From positions 1-35,225 of the forward strand of contig NZ_MAXF01000018.1 in assembly GCF_001704635.1 (NCBI RefSeq): DNA of 35,225 nt, in the 5' to 3' direction. This DNA comes from Streptomyces sparsogenes. Lineage in GTDB: Bacteria; Actinomycetota; Actinomycetes; Streptomycetales; Streptomycetaceae. Below are positions 24,031 to 32,935 of the stretch, one piece after another; position 1 is the stretch's first letter; the number at the start of each line of letters is the position of its first letter. The notes beneath the pieces are model-generated. The model was not told where the DNA came from. It saw only the letters and a list, made by a program, of their open reading frames with translations, and did not search any database. A program made the translations under genes and the position numbers.

Positions 24031-25440
24031 ATGTTCCAGAACGCCGACGACGCTCGGAAGTTCATCTCGGACGAGGACGTCAAGTTCGTCGACGTCCGAT
24101 TCTGCGACCTTCCCGGTGTGATGCAGCACTTCACGGTACCGGCCGGGGCGTTCGACCCGAACGAGGAGCTCGCCTTCGACGGCTCCTCGATCCGTGGTTT
24201 CCAGGCCATCCACGAGTCCGACATGGCGCTGCGTGCCGACCTGTCCACGGCGCGTGTCGACCCGTTCCGCCGGGACAAGACGCTCAACATCAACTTCTTC
24301 ATCCACGACCCGATCACGGGTGAGCAGTACAGCCGCGACCCGCGGAACATCGCCAAGAAGGCCGAGGCCTACCTCGCCTCCACCGGCATCGCGGACACCG
24401 CCTACTTCGGCCCGGAGGCCGAGTTCTACGTCTTCGACAGCGTCCGCTTCGAGACCAAGTCGAACGAGGCGTTCTACCACATCGACTCCGAGGCGGGCGC
24501 CTGGAACACCGGCGCGCTGGAGGACAACCGCGGCTACAAGGTCCGCTACAAGGGCGGCTACTTCCCGACCCCGCCGGTCGACCACTTCGCCGACCTGCGC
24601 GCCGAGATCAGCCTGGAGCTGGAGAAGGCCGGTCTCCAGGTCGAGCGCCAGCACCACGAGGTGGGCACCGCCGGCCAGGCCGAGATCAACTACAAGTTCA
24701 ACACGCTGCTCGCCGCGGCCGACGATCTTCAGCTGTTCAAGTACATCGTCAAGAACGTGGCGTGGAAGAACGGCAAGACCGCGACCTTCATGCCGAAGCC
24801 GATCTTCGGTGACAACGGCTCGGGCATGCACGTCCACCAGTCGCTGTGGCAGGGCGGCGAGCCGCTCTTCTACGACGAGCAGGGCTACGCGGGCCTGTCG
24901 GACACCGCCCGCTACTACATCGGCGGCATCCTCAGGCACGCCCCGTCGCTGCTGGCCTTCACCAACCCGACGGTGAACTCGTACCACCGCCTGGTCCCGG
25001 GCTTCGAGGCCCCGGTCAACCTGGTGTACTCGCAGCGCAACCGCTCCGCCGCGATGCGCATCCCGATCACCGGTTCCAACCCGAAGGCCAAGCGCGTCGA
25101 GTTCCGCGCCCCGGACTCCTCCGGCAACCCGTACCTGGCCTTCTCCGCCCTCCTGCTGGCGGGTCTGGACGGCATCAAGAACAAGATCGAGCCGGCCGAG
25201 CCGATCGACAAGGACCTCTACGAGCTGGCCCCCGAGGAGCACGCGGGCGTGCCGCAGGTCCCGACCTCCCTCCCGGCCGTCCTCGACTCCCTCGAGGCCG
25301 ACCACGAGTTCCTGCTCCAGGGTGATGTCTTCACCTCGGACCTGATCGAGACCTGGATCGACTACAAGCGCACCAACGAGATCGCTCCGCTGCAGCTGCG
25401 TCCGCACCCGCACGAGTTCGAGCTCTACTTCGACGTGTGA
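24031..25440 (+). CDS. glnA: glutamine synthetase type I
   Basis: GlnA makes glutamine from glutamate, ammonia and ATP and is the main entry point of nitrogen. The 469-aa length is exact for the GS I beta class. Visible motifs are [39 protein letters not shown] (metal and ammonia site), NRSAAMRIP and EFRAPD. The adenylylation Tyr is Y397 in KDLYELAP, so activity is probably also controlled by GlnE. ATG 24031 follows AGGAGGAG at 7 nt. Upstream is a full GlnR operator, so expression is expected to rise under nitrogen limitation. A shared hairpin separates it from the convergent Ig-like gene. Confidence 0.98.
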   Translation: MFQNADDARKFISDEDVKFVDVRFCDLPGVMQHFTVPAGAFDPNEELAFDGSSIRGFQAIHESDMALRADLSTARVDPFRRDKTLNINFFIHDPITGEQYSRDPRNIAKKAEAYLASTGIADTAYFGPEAEFYVFDSVRFETKSNEAFYHIDSEAGAWNTGALEDNRGYKVRYKGGYFPTPPVDHFADLRAEISLELEKAGLQVERQHHEVGTAGQAEINYKFNTLLAAADDLQLFKYIVKNVAWKNGKTATFMPKPIFGDNGSGMHVHQSLWQGGEPLFYDEQGYAGLSDTARYYIGGILRHAPSLLAFTNPTVNSYHRLVPGFEAPVNLVYSQRNRSAAMRIPITGSNPKAKRVEFRAPDSSGNPYLAFSALLLAGLDGIKNKIEPAEPIDKDLYELAPEEHAGVPQVPTSLPAVLDSLEADHEFLLQGDVFTSDLIETWIDYKRTNEIAPLQLRPHPHEFELYFDV

Positions 25441-25463
25441 TCGTCCCCGGTCCCCGGACCGGG

Positions 25464-25504
25464 CCGAGCCCCGCCACCGCCCCCAGGGCAGTGGCGGGGC
25501 TCGG
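25464..25504. terminator. 14-bp bidirectional hairpin after glnA
   Basis: Perfect arms 25464-25477 and 25491-25504 enclose 13 nt and are followed by TGTTTC. It lies between the convergent glnA and Ig-like genes. Confidence 0.75.
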
Positions 25505-25516
25505 TGTTTCAGCAGG

Positions 25517-26713
25517 TCAGGGACCTGTGATGAGCTGGGTGCTGGTGCCGCTCGAGGTGTTGAAGCCGGTGTTTCCGGCGTAGGTCGCGGTGACCGTGTA
25601 GGTGCCGGCGGGCAGGGTGTTGTCGGTGAAGACGGCGAAGCCGCTGCTGTCCAGGGGGGCGGAGCCGGTCACGGTGTTCGTGCCGTTGGTGACGGTGAAG
25701 TTGACCGTTCCCGTGGGGATCCCGGTCCCGGGAGGCACGGTTTGCACAAAGGCGATGTAGCTGACCGTCTGTCCCACGGTCGAGGGGTTCGGGAAGCTGG
25801 TGACCGTGGTCGTCGTGTTGGCCGCGTTCACCACCTGGGTGGTGGTCCCGGTCGAGGTGGTGAAGTTCGGGGTGTCGGGGTTGTAGACGGCGGTCACGGT
25901 GTGCGAGCCGGGGCCCAGGGTGCTGAGGGTCAGCGTGGCCACGCCGCCCGTCAGGGGCTGGGTGAACGTTCCTCCCCCGGTGCCGGCGATGGTGAAGGTG
26001 ACCGTGCCGGTCGGCGTGCCCGACCCGGGGGTGTTGGAGGTGACCGTGGCGGTGAAGTTCACCGGCTGTCCGACCACCGACGGGTTCGGCAGGGAGACCA
26101 CCGTGGTCGTCGTGGCCGACGGTCCCGGGGTCACCGTCTGGGTGTCGGAGCCGGCGGACGGCAGGAAGCTGGTGTCGCCGCTGTAGATCGCGGTGATGGC
26201 GTGGGTGCCGACGCCCAGGGTGTTGAGGGAGAGCGTGGCCACGCCGCCCGTCACGGGCTGGACGAAGGTTCCGCCTCCCACGCCGGTGATCACGAAGGTG
26301 ACCGTGCCGGTGGGGGTGCCCGTGGCGGGGGCGATCGGCGTCACCGTGGCGGTGATGTTCACCGTCTGCCCCAGCTGTGAGGGATCGGGAGAGGAGACCA
26401 CCGTGGTGGTCGTCTGTCCCTGGATGACGATCACGCTGTTGAAGCCAGTGGAGGACGTGAAGTTCGCGTCGCCGTTGTAGGTCGCGGTGACCGTGTGGAC
26501 GCCGACGCCGAGGTTGGTGAAGGTCGCCGAGGCCGTGTTGCCCGTCAGGTTCACGGTCTGGGTGGGCGGGGTGGCCCCGGCGACGGTGAAGGTCACGGTG
26601 CCCGTGGGGGTGCCGGTTCCGAGGGGGATCACGGTGGCGGTGACGGTGACCGACTGGCCGCCGACCGCCGGATTCGGCGTGACCGTGACCAGGGTGATCG
26701 TGGGACTAGGCAT
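25517..26713 (-). CDS. protein of four tandem bacterial Ig-like domains
   Basis: A 398-aa protein made almost wholly of four Ig-like repeats of ~97 aa (about residues 4-95, 98-194, 198-294, 297-396). Each starts TTTTVxSxPNPSxxGQxV and has TGTVTFT and HTVTATYxGD strands. Thr, Val, Gly and Ser dominate, Cys is absent and Lys nearly so. There is no signal peptide, lipobox, membrane helix or sorting signal, although such domains are usually extracellular. ATG 26713 has GGAGGG at 6 nt, so the start is well supported. G+C is visibly lower than in neighbouring genes, partly from Thr and Asn codons. It may be exported by a non-Sec route, be part of a phage-like or contractile particle, or act inside the cell; none of this is shown by the sequence. 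Confidence 0.88.
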   Translation of the reverse strand: MPSPTITLVTVTPNPAVGGQSVTVTATVIPLGTGTPTGTVTFTVAGATPPTQTVNLTGNTASATFTNLGVGVHTVTATYNGDANFTSSTGFNSVIVIQGQTTTTVVSSPDPSQLGQTVNITATVTPIAPATGTPTGTVTFVITGVGGGTFVQPVTGGVATLSLNTLGVGTHAITAIYSGDTSFLPSAGSDTQTVTPGPSATTTTVVSLPNPSVVGQPVNFTATVTSNTPGSGTPTGTVTFTIAGTGGGTFTQPLTGGVATLTLSTLGPGSHTVTAVYNPDTPNFTTSTGTTTQVVNAANTTTTVTSFPNPSTVGQTVSYIAFVQTVPPGTGIPTGTVNFTVTNGTNTVTGSAPLDSSGFAVFTDNTLPAGTYTVTATYAGNTGFNTSSGTSTQLITGP

Positions 26714-27117
26714 GATGAGCCCTCCGTGCGAGGTGCTGTGGGTGAAGGTGGGCCGGGTGGTCGCCGCGCGGTGCCTTGAGCCGGGCGGAGCGGCGCTTCA
26801 TGTGCTGGGGGGCTCATCACGGCGACTGACGCTGCGTCACACACGCGCCGCCGTCCCCCGGCAGATGGGAAAACCCACCGGTACGACTAGTAGGCGCGCC
26901 GTCAACACGGTTACGCCATAGAGATGACCTCGAATTGCCCTGAATGGCGCAGCGCTCTGCGGCTCGCGGAGCGCGGGCGGCACGCCCCGTGCGGCGCGCA
27001 TTCGGCATATGAGCGCTGTCCCGCGCTTCGCAAGGTCTGCTGCCGAGATCCGTTTTCGCAGATCACCAGCGCTCCGCCGGGCCGCTGGTTCGGTGGCCGC
27101 TGTGCCATCCTGTTGGT
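26714..27117. other. 404-bp divergent intergenic region
   Basis: This is the longest stretch without a gene. It holds the RBS of the Ig-like gene and a TGACG-CTG-CGTCA dyad (26828-26840). A locally AT-richer patch lies around 26864-26935, and a CATCCT hexamer (27106-27111) lies 6 nt before the next start. I see no convincing small gene or RNA in it. Confidence 0.6.
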
Positions 27118-29751
27118 GTGAGCGCCCTCACACTCGTCGGGGCGGTGCACAGGCGGGCCAGGAGGTGGAATGGCGCGATGGCCGGCCGAGGCGGCTTTGG
27201 TGTGGACATCACGCGACCGTGGAGGGGCCCGGAGGACAGGGCGTCCGGGGTCGGCCTCAGGCCGCCGGGAGCGGAGCACGCCGTGACGGAGCAGGCCATG
27301 GCGTTCGCCGCGGCGGCGCTGACGGCCGTGTACGTGCTGTCCGCGGACGGTGACGAGCTGCGGCTGACCGAGACGGCCGGCGGCCCGCGCGCGCTGTACG
27401 GGCTGCCGACCAGCTATCCCCTGGCGGGCCGCTCCCCCGTCGCCGACGCCTTCCGCACCGGGCGGCCCCAGTGGTCGACCTCCGCGAAGCTCGCCGTCTA
27501 CGGGGAGAACGCCCAGCGGGCCCTCCCGGCCGACATGTCGCTGGGCGCGCTGCCGCTGGGCGCGGACGGCAGGCGGCTGGGCTGCCTGGTCGTGGTCCAC
27601 CCGGGGCACGGCTTCGACGCCGAGCAGCGCAATTTCCTGGAGCTGTACGCCGACCAGATCGCCGCCCAGCTGAAGGCGGGCGCGCAGGTAGGCGGCGGGG
27701 CGCCGGGCCGGACCGGGCCGCTGTCGGTGCTCCGCTCGGCGCTCGACCACCTCCACGTCGGCTCGTTCACCCTGGTGCTGAACACCGGGCGGATCGACGC
27801 GGACGCGCAGCTGCTCGAGCTGGTGGACATCGCCCCGGACGCGTTCGACGGCCGGGTGGAGACCCTGCTGGCGCACACCGTGCCGGAGGACCTGCCCGCG
27901 CTGATGTCCATCGTCGAGCCTGGCCAGCTGAGCCTCGGCAGCCGCGACCTGGAGTTCCGCATCCGCCGGCCCGGCGGGGAGCTGCGCTGGCTGCGCCTGT
28001 GCTGCCGGATCCAGGGCGACGCCGTGGGCACCCCCGAGCGGCTGCTTGGCCTGGTGGCGGACGCCTCGTATCTGCGGCCCACCGCCGACGAGGTGTCCCG
28101 GGTCCAGCGGCTGTCCGCGGCGCTGGCCAACGCCATGACCGTGCGCGACGTCAGCCTGGTGGTGACCGTGGCGCTGCGTGAGCCGCTGGGGGCCGACCGG
28201 GTCGCGCTCGCCGAGCTGGAGGGCGACCGGCTGGTGATGACCGCCCTCGATCCGCCGGAGCCGGGCGCCTGGCCGGGGATATGGCGGTCGGAGTGGCGGT
28301 CCGAGTGGCCCGATGTGCCGATCCGCGCGCTGCCCACCCTGGAGACCGCGCTGCGCGAGGGCCGGATCTGCCTGCTGCCCCCGGGCGGCGGCCTGGAGCC
28401 GGGCCTCGCGGGGATGGCGGCCGGTGGTCTGGCCGTCCTGCCGCTCCCGGCGCAGGGCCGGGTCGTCGGGGTGTGCCTGGTCGGCTGGGAGGAGCCGCAC
28501 GAGTTCTCCCCGGAGGAGCGGTCGCTGCTGACCGCGACGGCCGGCCTGGTGGGGCAGGCCCTGATGCGCGCCCACGCGTACGACGCCGAGCACGAACTGG
28601 CCACCATGCTGCAGCGCAGCCTGCTGCCCCGCAGGCTGCCCGCGCTCCCCGGCGGGGTGGCCGTGGCCCGCTATCTGCCCGCGATGAGCGGCCTGGAGGT
28701 GGGCGGCGACTGGTACGACGTGATCCCGCTGCCCAACGGCCATGTGGCGCTGGTGATCGGCGACGTCCAGGGGCACAGCGCCGGGGCCGCGACCATCATG
28801 GGGCAGATACGCACGGCCATCCGGGCGTACGCGGTGGAGGGCCACCCGCCCGACGTGGTCATCTGCCACTCCAACCGGCTGCTGGTCGGCATGGAGACGG
28901 AGCTGTTCGCCACCTGCGCCTATGTCGAGCTGGACATGGAGGAGGGCGACGCCTGGTTCGTCCGGGCCGGGCACCCGCCGCCGCTGCTGCGCCACCCGGA
29001 CGGCTCCACCGAGGAGGTGGCGGTCGAGGGCGGGCCGCCGCTCGGGGTGCTCGCCGACGCGGAGTTCGCCCTGACGGCCGTCGGGCTGGCTCCGGGGACG
29101 GTGCTGGCCCTGCTGACGGACGGGCTGGTGGAGTCCGCGAGCGTGCCCCTGGAGGACGGCCTGCGGCGGGTGCGCGGGGCGCTCTCGGAGGCGGACCCGT
29201 CCGACGCCGGGCGGCTGGCCGACTCGCTGCTGGGCGACCTGAGCCGGCGCGACGACGACGTGGCCCTGCTGTTGCTGCGCTACGACGGGATGAAGGTCCG
29301 CCCGATCCGGGCCGGCTGGGCGGTGTGGCGGCTGCCCGACGCCGTGATGCACGCGCGCCGCTTCACCGCGCGCACGCTGCGCTCCTGGCGTGTGGCCGAG
29401 GAGGCCGACATGGTCCTGCTCGTGGTCTCCGAGCTGGTCACCAACGCCCTGGTGCACACCCAGGGCCCGGTGCGGCTGGACCTCACGCTGGCCGGGGACC
29501 GGCTGCGGGTCGCGGTGAGCGACTCGTCGCCGCGGGCGCCCGCCAAGCCGGTGCTGGTGGACTGGGAGTCCACCGGCGGCCGGGGCCTGCTGCTGGTCGA
29601 GGCCATGTCGGCGGCCTGGGGCTCGGTGCCGGTCAGCGGCGGCAAGCAGGTGTGGAGCGAGGTCGTCGTGACGACCCACCGGACCGACGACCCGGACCCC
29701 GGCACGGGCGGCAGCGCCGGTACGGACCCCGGCACGGTCGTGGCCGGATAG
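27118..29751 (+). CDS. GAF-PAS-GAF-PP2C (SpoIIE) phosphatase with C-terminal HATPase domain
   Basis: An 877-aa signalling protein. Domains in order: GAF-like sensor (~55-190), PAS-like (~208-325), second GAF (~330-485), SpoIIE-type PP2C phosphatase (~515-718), and an RsbW-like HATPase (~735-855). The phosphatase metal ligands are present (D531 in GGDWYD, D549 in GDVQGH, and the late RRDDDVALL). The kinase N-box Asn is N776 in SELVTNALVHT, and a glycine-rich GGRGLLLVE follows. It can in principle both phosphorylate and dephosphorylate a STAS anti-anti-sigma partner, but no STAS gene is in the window. GTG 27118 has CATCCT 6 nt upstream; ATG 27178 is an alternative. A sugar-transporter operon follows 54 bp downstream, so it may be cotranscribed. 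Confidence 0.88.
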   Translation: MSALTLVGAVHRRARRWNGAMAGRGGFGVDITRPWRGPEDRASGVGLRPPGAEHAVTEQAMAFAAAALTAVYVLSADGDELRLTETAGGPRALYGLPTSYPLAGRSPVADAFRTGRPQWSTSAKLAVYGENAQRALPADMSLGALPLGADGRRLGCLVVVHPGHGFDAEQRNFLELYADQIAAQLKAGAQVGGGAPGRTGPLSVLRSALDHLHVGSFTLVLNTGRIDADAQLLELVDIAPDAFDGRVETLLAHTVPEDLPALMSIVEPGQLSLGSRDLEFRIRRPGGELRWLRLCCRIQGDAVGTPERLLGLVADASYLRPTADEVSRVQRLSAALANAMTVRDVSLVVTVALREPLGADRVALAELEGDRLVMTALDPPEPGAWPGIWRSEWRSEWPDVPIRALPTLETALREGRICLLPPGGGLEPGLAGMAAGGLAVLPLPAQGRVVGVCLVGWEEPHEFSPEERSLLTATAGLVGQALMRAHAYDAEHELATMLQRSLLPRRLPALPGGVAVARYLPAMSGLEVGGDWYDVIPLPNGHVALVIGDVQGHSAGAATIMGQIRTAIRAYAVEGHPPDVVICHSNRLLVGMETELFATCAYVELDMEEGDAWFVRAGHPPPLLRHPDGSTEEVAVEGGPPLGVLADAEFALTAVGLAPGTVLALLTDGLVESASVPLEDGLRRVRGALSEADPSDAGRLADSLLGDLSRRDDDVALLLLRYDGMKVRPIRAGWAVWRLPDAVMHARRFTARTLRSWRVAEEADMVLLVVSELVTNALVHTQGPVRLDLTLAGDRLRVAVSDSSPRAPAKPVLVDWESTGGRGLLLVEAMSAAWGSVPVSGGKQVWSEVVVTTHRTDDPDPGTGGSAGTDPGTVVAG

Positions 29752-29805
29752 CCCGCGGCCCCGGCCGCCCGTACCGGCCCCGGGTGTGAGGAGGTGCTTC
29801 ACGTC

Positions 29806-30927
29806 GTGAGGAGTCGTCCGCGCCGCGCCGCCGCTCTCGCGGTCGCGGCCACCCTGGCCCTCGCGCTGGGCGCCTGCGGCAGGGCAGCGGAGTCCGGCAC
29901 CGCCGTCCGGCCCGCCTCCCCCACCGCGTCTGGCCGGCCGACGATCGGCCTGCTGGTGCCGGACAGCATCACTCCGCGCTGGGACAGATTCGACCGGCCC
30001 CTGATCGAGCGGCGGATCGGACAGCTCTGCCCCGCCTGCTCGGTGGTGTCCGTCAGCGCTCAGGGCGATGTGGCCCTCCAGCGGCAGCAGGTGGACTCAA
30101 TGATCATCAAGCGGGTGAGCGCCCTGGTGCTGGTCCCGGTGGACGCCAAGGCGATGCGCCCCGCGGTCAAGAAGGCGCGGGAGGCCCACATCCCGGTGGT
30201 CTCGTACGACCGCCTCGCCCAGGGCCCCATCTCGGCCTATGTGTCCTTCGACGGCCAGGAGGTGGGCAGGCTCCAGGCGAAGGCGCTGCTGAAGGCCATC
30301 GGCCCCCGCCGCGCGCCGGGCGCCGGGATCGTCATGATGAACGGCGACCTGGCCGACCCCAACGGGGTGGCGTTCAAGAAGGGGGCGCTGTCCGTCCTCA
30401 CCGGCAAGGTCAGGATCGAGAAGTCGTACGACACGGCCGGATGGCGGCCCGACAGCGCCTACACCAACATGGCCGGCGCCATCGCCGCCCTCGGTCCCCG
30501 GCACATCGACGGCGTCTACGCCGCCAACGACGGCCTCGCCTCCGGGGTGATCGCCGCCCTGCGGGCGAACGGCATCCGGCCGATCCCCCCGGTCACCGGG
30601 CAGGACGCCGAGTTGGCGGCGGTCCAGCGCATCGTCGAGGGCGTCCAGTACATGACCGTCTACAAGCCCTTCAAGCCCGAGGCGTACGCGGCCGCCGAGA
30701 TGGCCGTCGCGCTGGCCCACGGCAGGGGCCCCGGCCCCATCGCCCGGGACCGGGTCCGCGGCGGCGTCCCGGCCGTGCTGCTCCGCCCGATTCCGCTGAC
30801 CGTGCACAGCATCCGGAGGACGGTGGTCAAGGGCGGCATGTACACGATTCAGCAGATCTGCACCCCCAAGTACCGGCCGGCCTGCGAGCGGGCCGGGCTC
30901 GTGCCCTCGGCCGAACCCGCGCGGTGA
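29806..30927 (+). CDS. xylose-type sugar ABC transporter substrate-binding lipoprotein
   Basis: A 373-aa solute-binding lipoprotein of the XylF/RbsB class. A basic N-terminus, hydrophobic segment and lipobox LGAC place the lipidated Cys at C24. The mature part has PTIGLLVPDSITPRWDRF, VVSYDRLAQG and the YVSFDGQEVGRLQAKAL stretch shared with XylF. MMNGDLADPNGVAFKKG and the YAANDGLASG segment are sugar-binding regions. The ligand is probably a pentose or related sugar, unproven. GTG 29806 follows GAGGAGG at 11 nt; GTG 29794 overlaps that site and is less likely. The stop overlaps a GTG in frame with the next gene, and the three transporter genes form one operon. Confidence 0.9.
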   Translation: MRSRPRRAAALAVAATLALALGACGRAAESGTAVRPASPTASGRPTIGLLVPDSITPRWDRFDRPLIERRIGQLCPACSVVSVSAQGDVALQRQQVDSMIIKRVSALVLVPVDAKAMRPAVKKAREAHIPVVSYDRLAQGPISAYVSFDGQEVGRLQAKALLKAIGPRRAPGAGIVMMNGDLADPNGVAFKKGALSVLTGKVRIEKSYDTAGWRPDSAYTNMAGAIAALGPRHIDGVYAANDGLASGVIAALRANGIRPIPPVTGQDAELAAVQRIVEGVQYMTVYKPFKPEAYAAAEMAVALAHGRGPGPIARDRVRGGVPAVLLRPIPLTVHSIRRTVVKGGMYTIQQICTPKYRPACERAGLVPSAEPAR

Positions 30928-30950
30928 TCCGCGCGAGGGAGGTGGTGACC

Positions 30951-31724
30951 GTGTCGGATCCGCCGCTGCTGGCGTTGCGCGGCGTCTCCAAGCGCTTCGG
31001 CGCCGTCCACGCGCTCGACGACGTAGAGCTGGAGATCCACACCGGCGAGGTCGTCGCCCTGCTCGGGGACAACGGCGCCGGAAAGTCCACCCTCGTCAAG
31101 GTGATCGCCGGGGTGGACCCCGCCGATCGGGGCGTCATGGAGTGGGACGGCCGCGCGGTGCAGGTCAAGCGCCCGCACGACGCGCAGGCCCTGGGCATCG
31201 CGACCGTCTACCAGGACCTGGCGCTGTGCGAGAACCTCGATGTCGTCGGCAACGTCTTCCTCGGCCGCGAGGTGCGCAGGGTCGGCATCCTGGACGAGGT
31301 GGAGATGGAGCGCCGCACCCTGGGCCTGCTGGCGGCCCTGTCCATCCGCGTCCCCGATGTGCGCCTCCCGGTGGCCACCCTGTCCGGCGGACAGCGGCAG
31401 ACCGTCGCGATCTCCCGCTCGCTGCTGGGCGAGCCCAGGCTGCTGCTGCTGGACGAGCCCACCGCCTCCCTGGGCGTCGAGCAGACCGCCCAGGTGCTCG
31501 ACCTGGTGGAGCGGCTGCGCGACCGCGGTCTGGGGGTGCTGCTGATCAGCCACAACATGGGCGATGTGAAGGCCGTCGCGGACCATGCCGCGGTGTTGCG
31601 CCTGGGCCGCAACAACGGCTTCTTCGACGTGACCACCACGTCCCAGGAACAGATCATCTCCTCCATCACCGGCGCCACCTCCCACGCCCGCCGCCCGCCC
31701 CGCACCGGGGAGGCGGGGCCGTGA
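30951..31724 (+). CDS. sugar ABC transporter ATP-binding protein (XylG-like, single domain)
   Basis: A 257-aa ATPase that powers sugar import. Walker A is GDNGAGKST (from about residue 39), the Q-loop is VYQDLALC, the signature is LSGGQRQTVAISRS, Walker B is LLLLDEPTA, and the switch His lies in SHN. It has one nucleotide-binding domain, half the size of E. coli XylG, as is common in actinobacteria. GTG 30951 was chosen because GGGAGG (30937-30942) precedes it at 8 nt. It overlaps the permease gene by 4 bp (GTGA), showing translational coupling. Confidence 0.92.
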   Translation: MSDPPLLALRGVSKRFGAVHALDDVELEIHTGEVVALLGDNGAGKSTLVKVIAGVDPADRGVMEWDGRAVQVKRPHDAQALGIATVYQDLALCENLDVVGNVFLGREVRRVGILDEVEMERRTLGLLAALSIRVPDVRLPVATLSGGQRQTVAISRSLLGEPRLLLLDEPTASLGVEQTAQVLDLVERLRDRGLGVLLISHNMGDVKAVADHAAVLRLGRNNGFFDVTTTSQEQIISSITGATSHARRPPRTGEAGP

Positions 31725-32935
31725 CGGGCCGCGCCTCCACGGCGCCCGGCCGGCGCGTCAAGCGCGCCCTCGGCCAGGCCTGGGAGCGGCTGAGCCAGGG
31801 CGAGTCCGGCTCGCTGCCGGTGGTCCTGGGCCTGGTGCTGCTCTGGGCCGTCTTCCAGGGGCTGAACGGCAACTTCTTCTCCCCGCGCAATCTGTCCAAT
31901 CTGAGCGTGGACATCGTGGGCACCGGCCTGATCGCGGTCGGCATCGTCTTCGTGCTGCTCATCGGGGAGATCGATCTGTCGGTCGGCTCGGTCAGCGCAC
32001 TGGCGGCGGCCGTCTTCGCCGTACTGAACGTCAACGAGGGCCTGCCGGAGTGGCTCGCCCTGGTGATCGCGGTGCTCGCGGGCGCGCTGATCGGCGCCCT
32101 GCACGGGTTCTTCTTCGCCCGGTTCGGCGTACCGGCCTTCGTGGTCACCCTGGCCGGGCTGCTGGCCTGGAACGGCCTGACCCTCTACCTGCTCGGCCAG
32201 AGCGGCACCATCAACCTCGACGACCAGGGCCTGGTCGCCAAGCTGACCAGCTACTACTTCCACGACATCGCCGCCGCCTACGGCCTCGCGGCGCTCGGCG
32301 CGGCCGTCTTCTTCCTGGCCGCCTGCCGCGACCGGCGGCGCCGCAAGGCCGCCGCGATGCCGTACCGGCCGCTCCGGGAGATCGCGGTGCGCACCGGGCT
32401 GATCGCGGCGGTGGCGTTCGCGGCCGCCTATGTGCTCAACCAGTTCCAGGGGCTGCCGCTGGCGCTGCTGATCTTCGTGGTCCTGGTCGCCGCCCTGGAC
32501 GTGCTGCTGCGCCGCACGCCGTACGGCCGCAGGGTCTACGCGCTGGGCGGCGGGGTGGAGGCGGCGCGCCGGGCCGGGGTGCGGGTGGCGTGGGTGCGGG
32601 TGTCGGTGCTCACGGTGTCCGGCACGATGGCCGCGCTCGGCGGCCTGTTCCTGGCCTCGCGGATCACCTCGGTGGGCCAGCCCTCCACCTCCGGCATCCT
32701 CGTGCTGAACGCCATCGCGGCGGCCGTCATCGGCGGCACCAGCCTGTTCGGCGGCCACGGCAGGACCTGGTGCGCGGTGCTGGGCATGCTGGTCATCCAG
32801 TCGATCTCCTCCGGGATGGCGCTGCTGAGCATCCAGTCGGCCCTCCAGTTCATGATCACCGGCGGGGTGCTGCTGGCCGCCGTCGTCCTCGACTCGGTCT
32901 CCCGGCGCTCCCAGAAGTCCCGCGGCCGGGCCTGA
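31721..32935 (+). CDS. sugar ABC transporter permease (XylH-like)
   Basis: A 404-aa inner-membrane permease of the BPD_transp_2 family, with about 10-12 hydrophobic helices. The family motif GEIDLSVGSVSALAAAVFA lies near residues 85-105, and AARRAGVRV plus NAIAAAVIGGTSLFGGHG lie in the second half. A cytoplasmic loop with RDRRRRKAA sits mid-protein. It would form the channel with two copies of the upstream ATPase and receive substrate from the lipoprotein. GTG 31721 overlaps the ATPase stop and has GGGGAGG at 7 nt. No catabolic gene (isomerase, kinase) follows, so the sugar is not identified by context. Confidence 0.93.
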   Translation: MTGRASTAPGRRVKRALGQAWERLSQGESGSLPVVLGLVLLWAVFQGLNGNFFSPRNLSNLSVDIVGTGLIAVGIVFVLLIGEIDLSVGSVSALAAAVFAVLNVNEGLPEWLALVIAVLAGALIGALHGFFFARFGVPAFVVTLAGLLAWNGLTLYLLGQSGTINLDDQGLVAKLTSYYFHDIAAAYGLAALGAAVFFLAACRDRRRRKAAAMPYRPLREIAVRTGLIAAVAFAAAYVLNQFQGLPLALLIFVVLVAALDVLLRRTPYGRRVYALGGGVEAARRAGVRVAWVRVSVLTVSGTMAALGGLFLASRITSVGQPSTSGILVLNAIAAAVIGGTSLFGGHGRTWCAVLGMLVIQSISSGMALLSIQSALQFMITGGVLLAAVVLDSVSRRSQKSRGRA

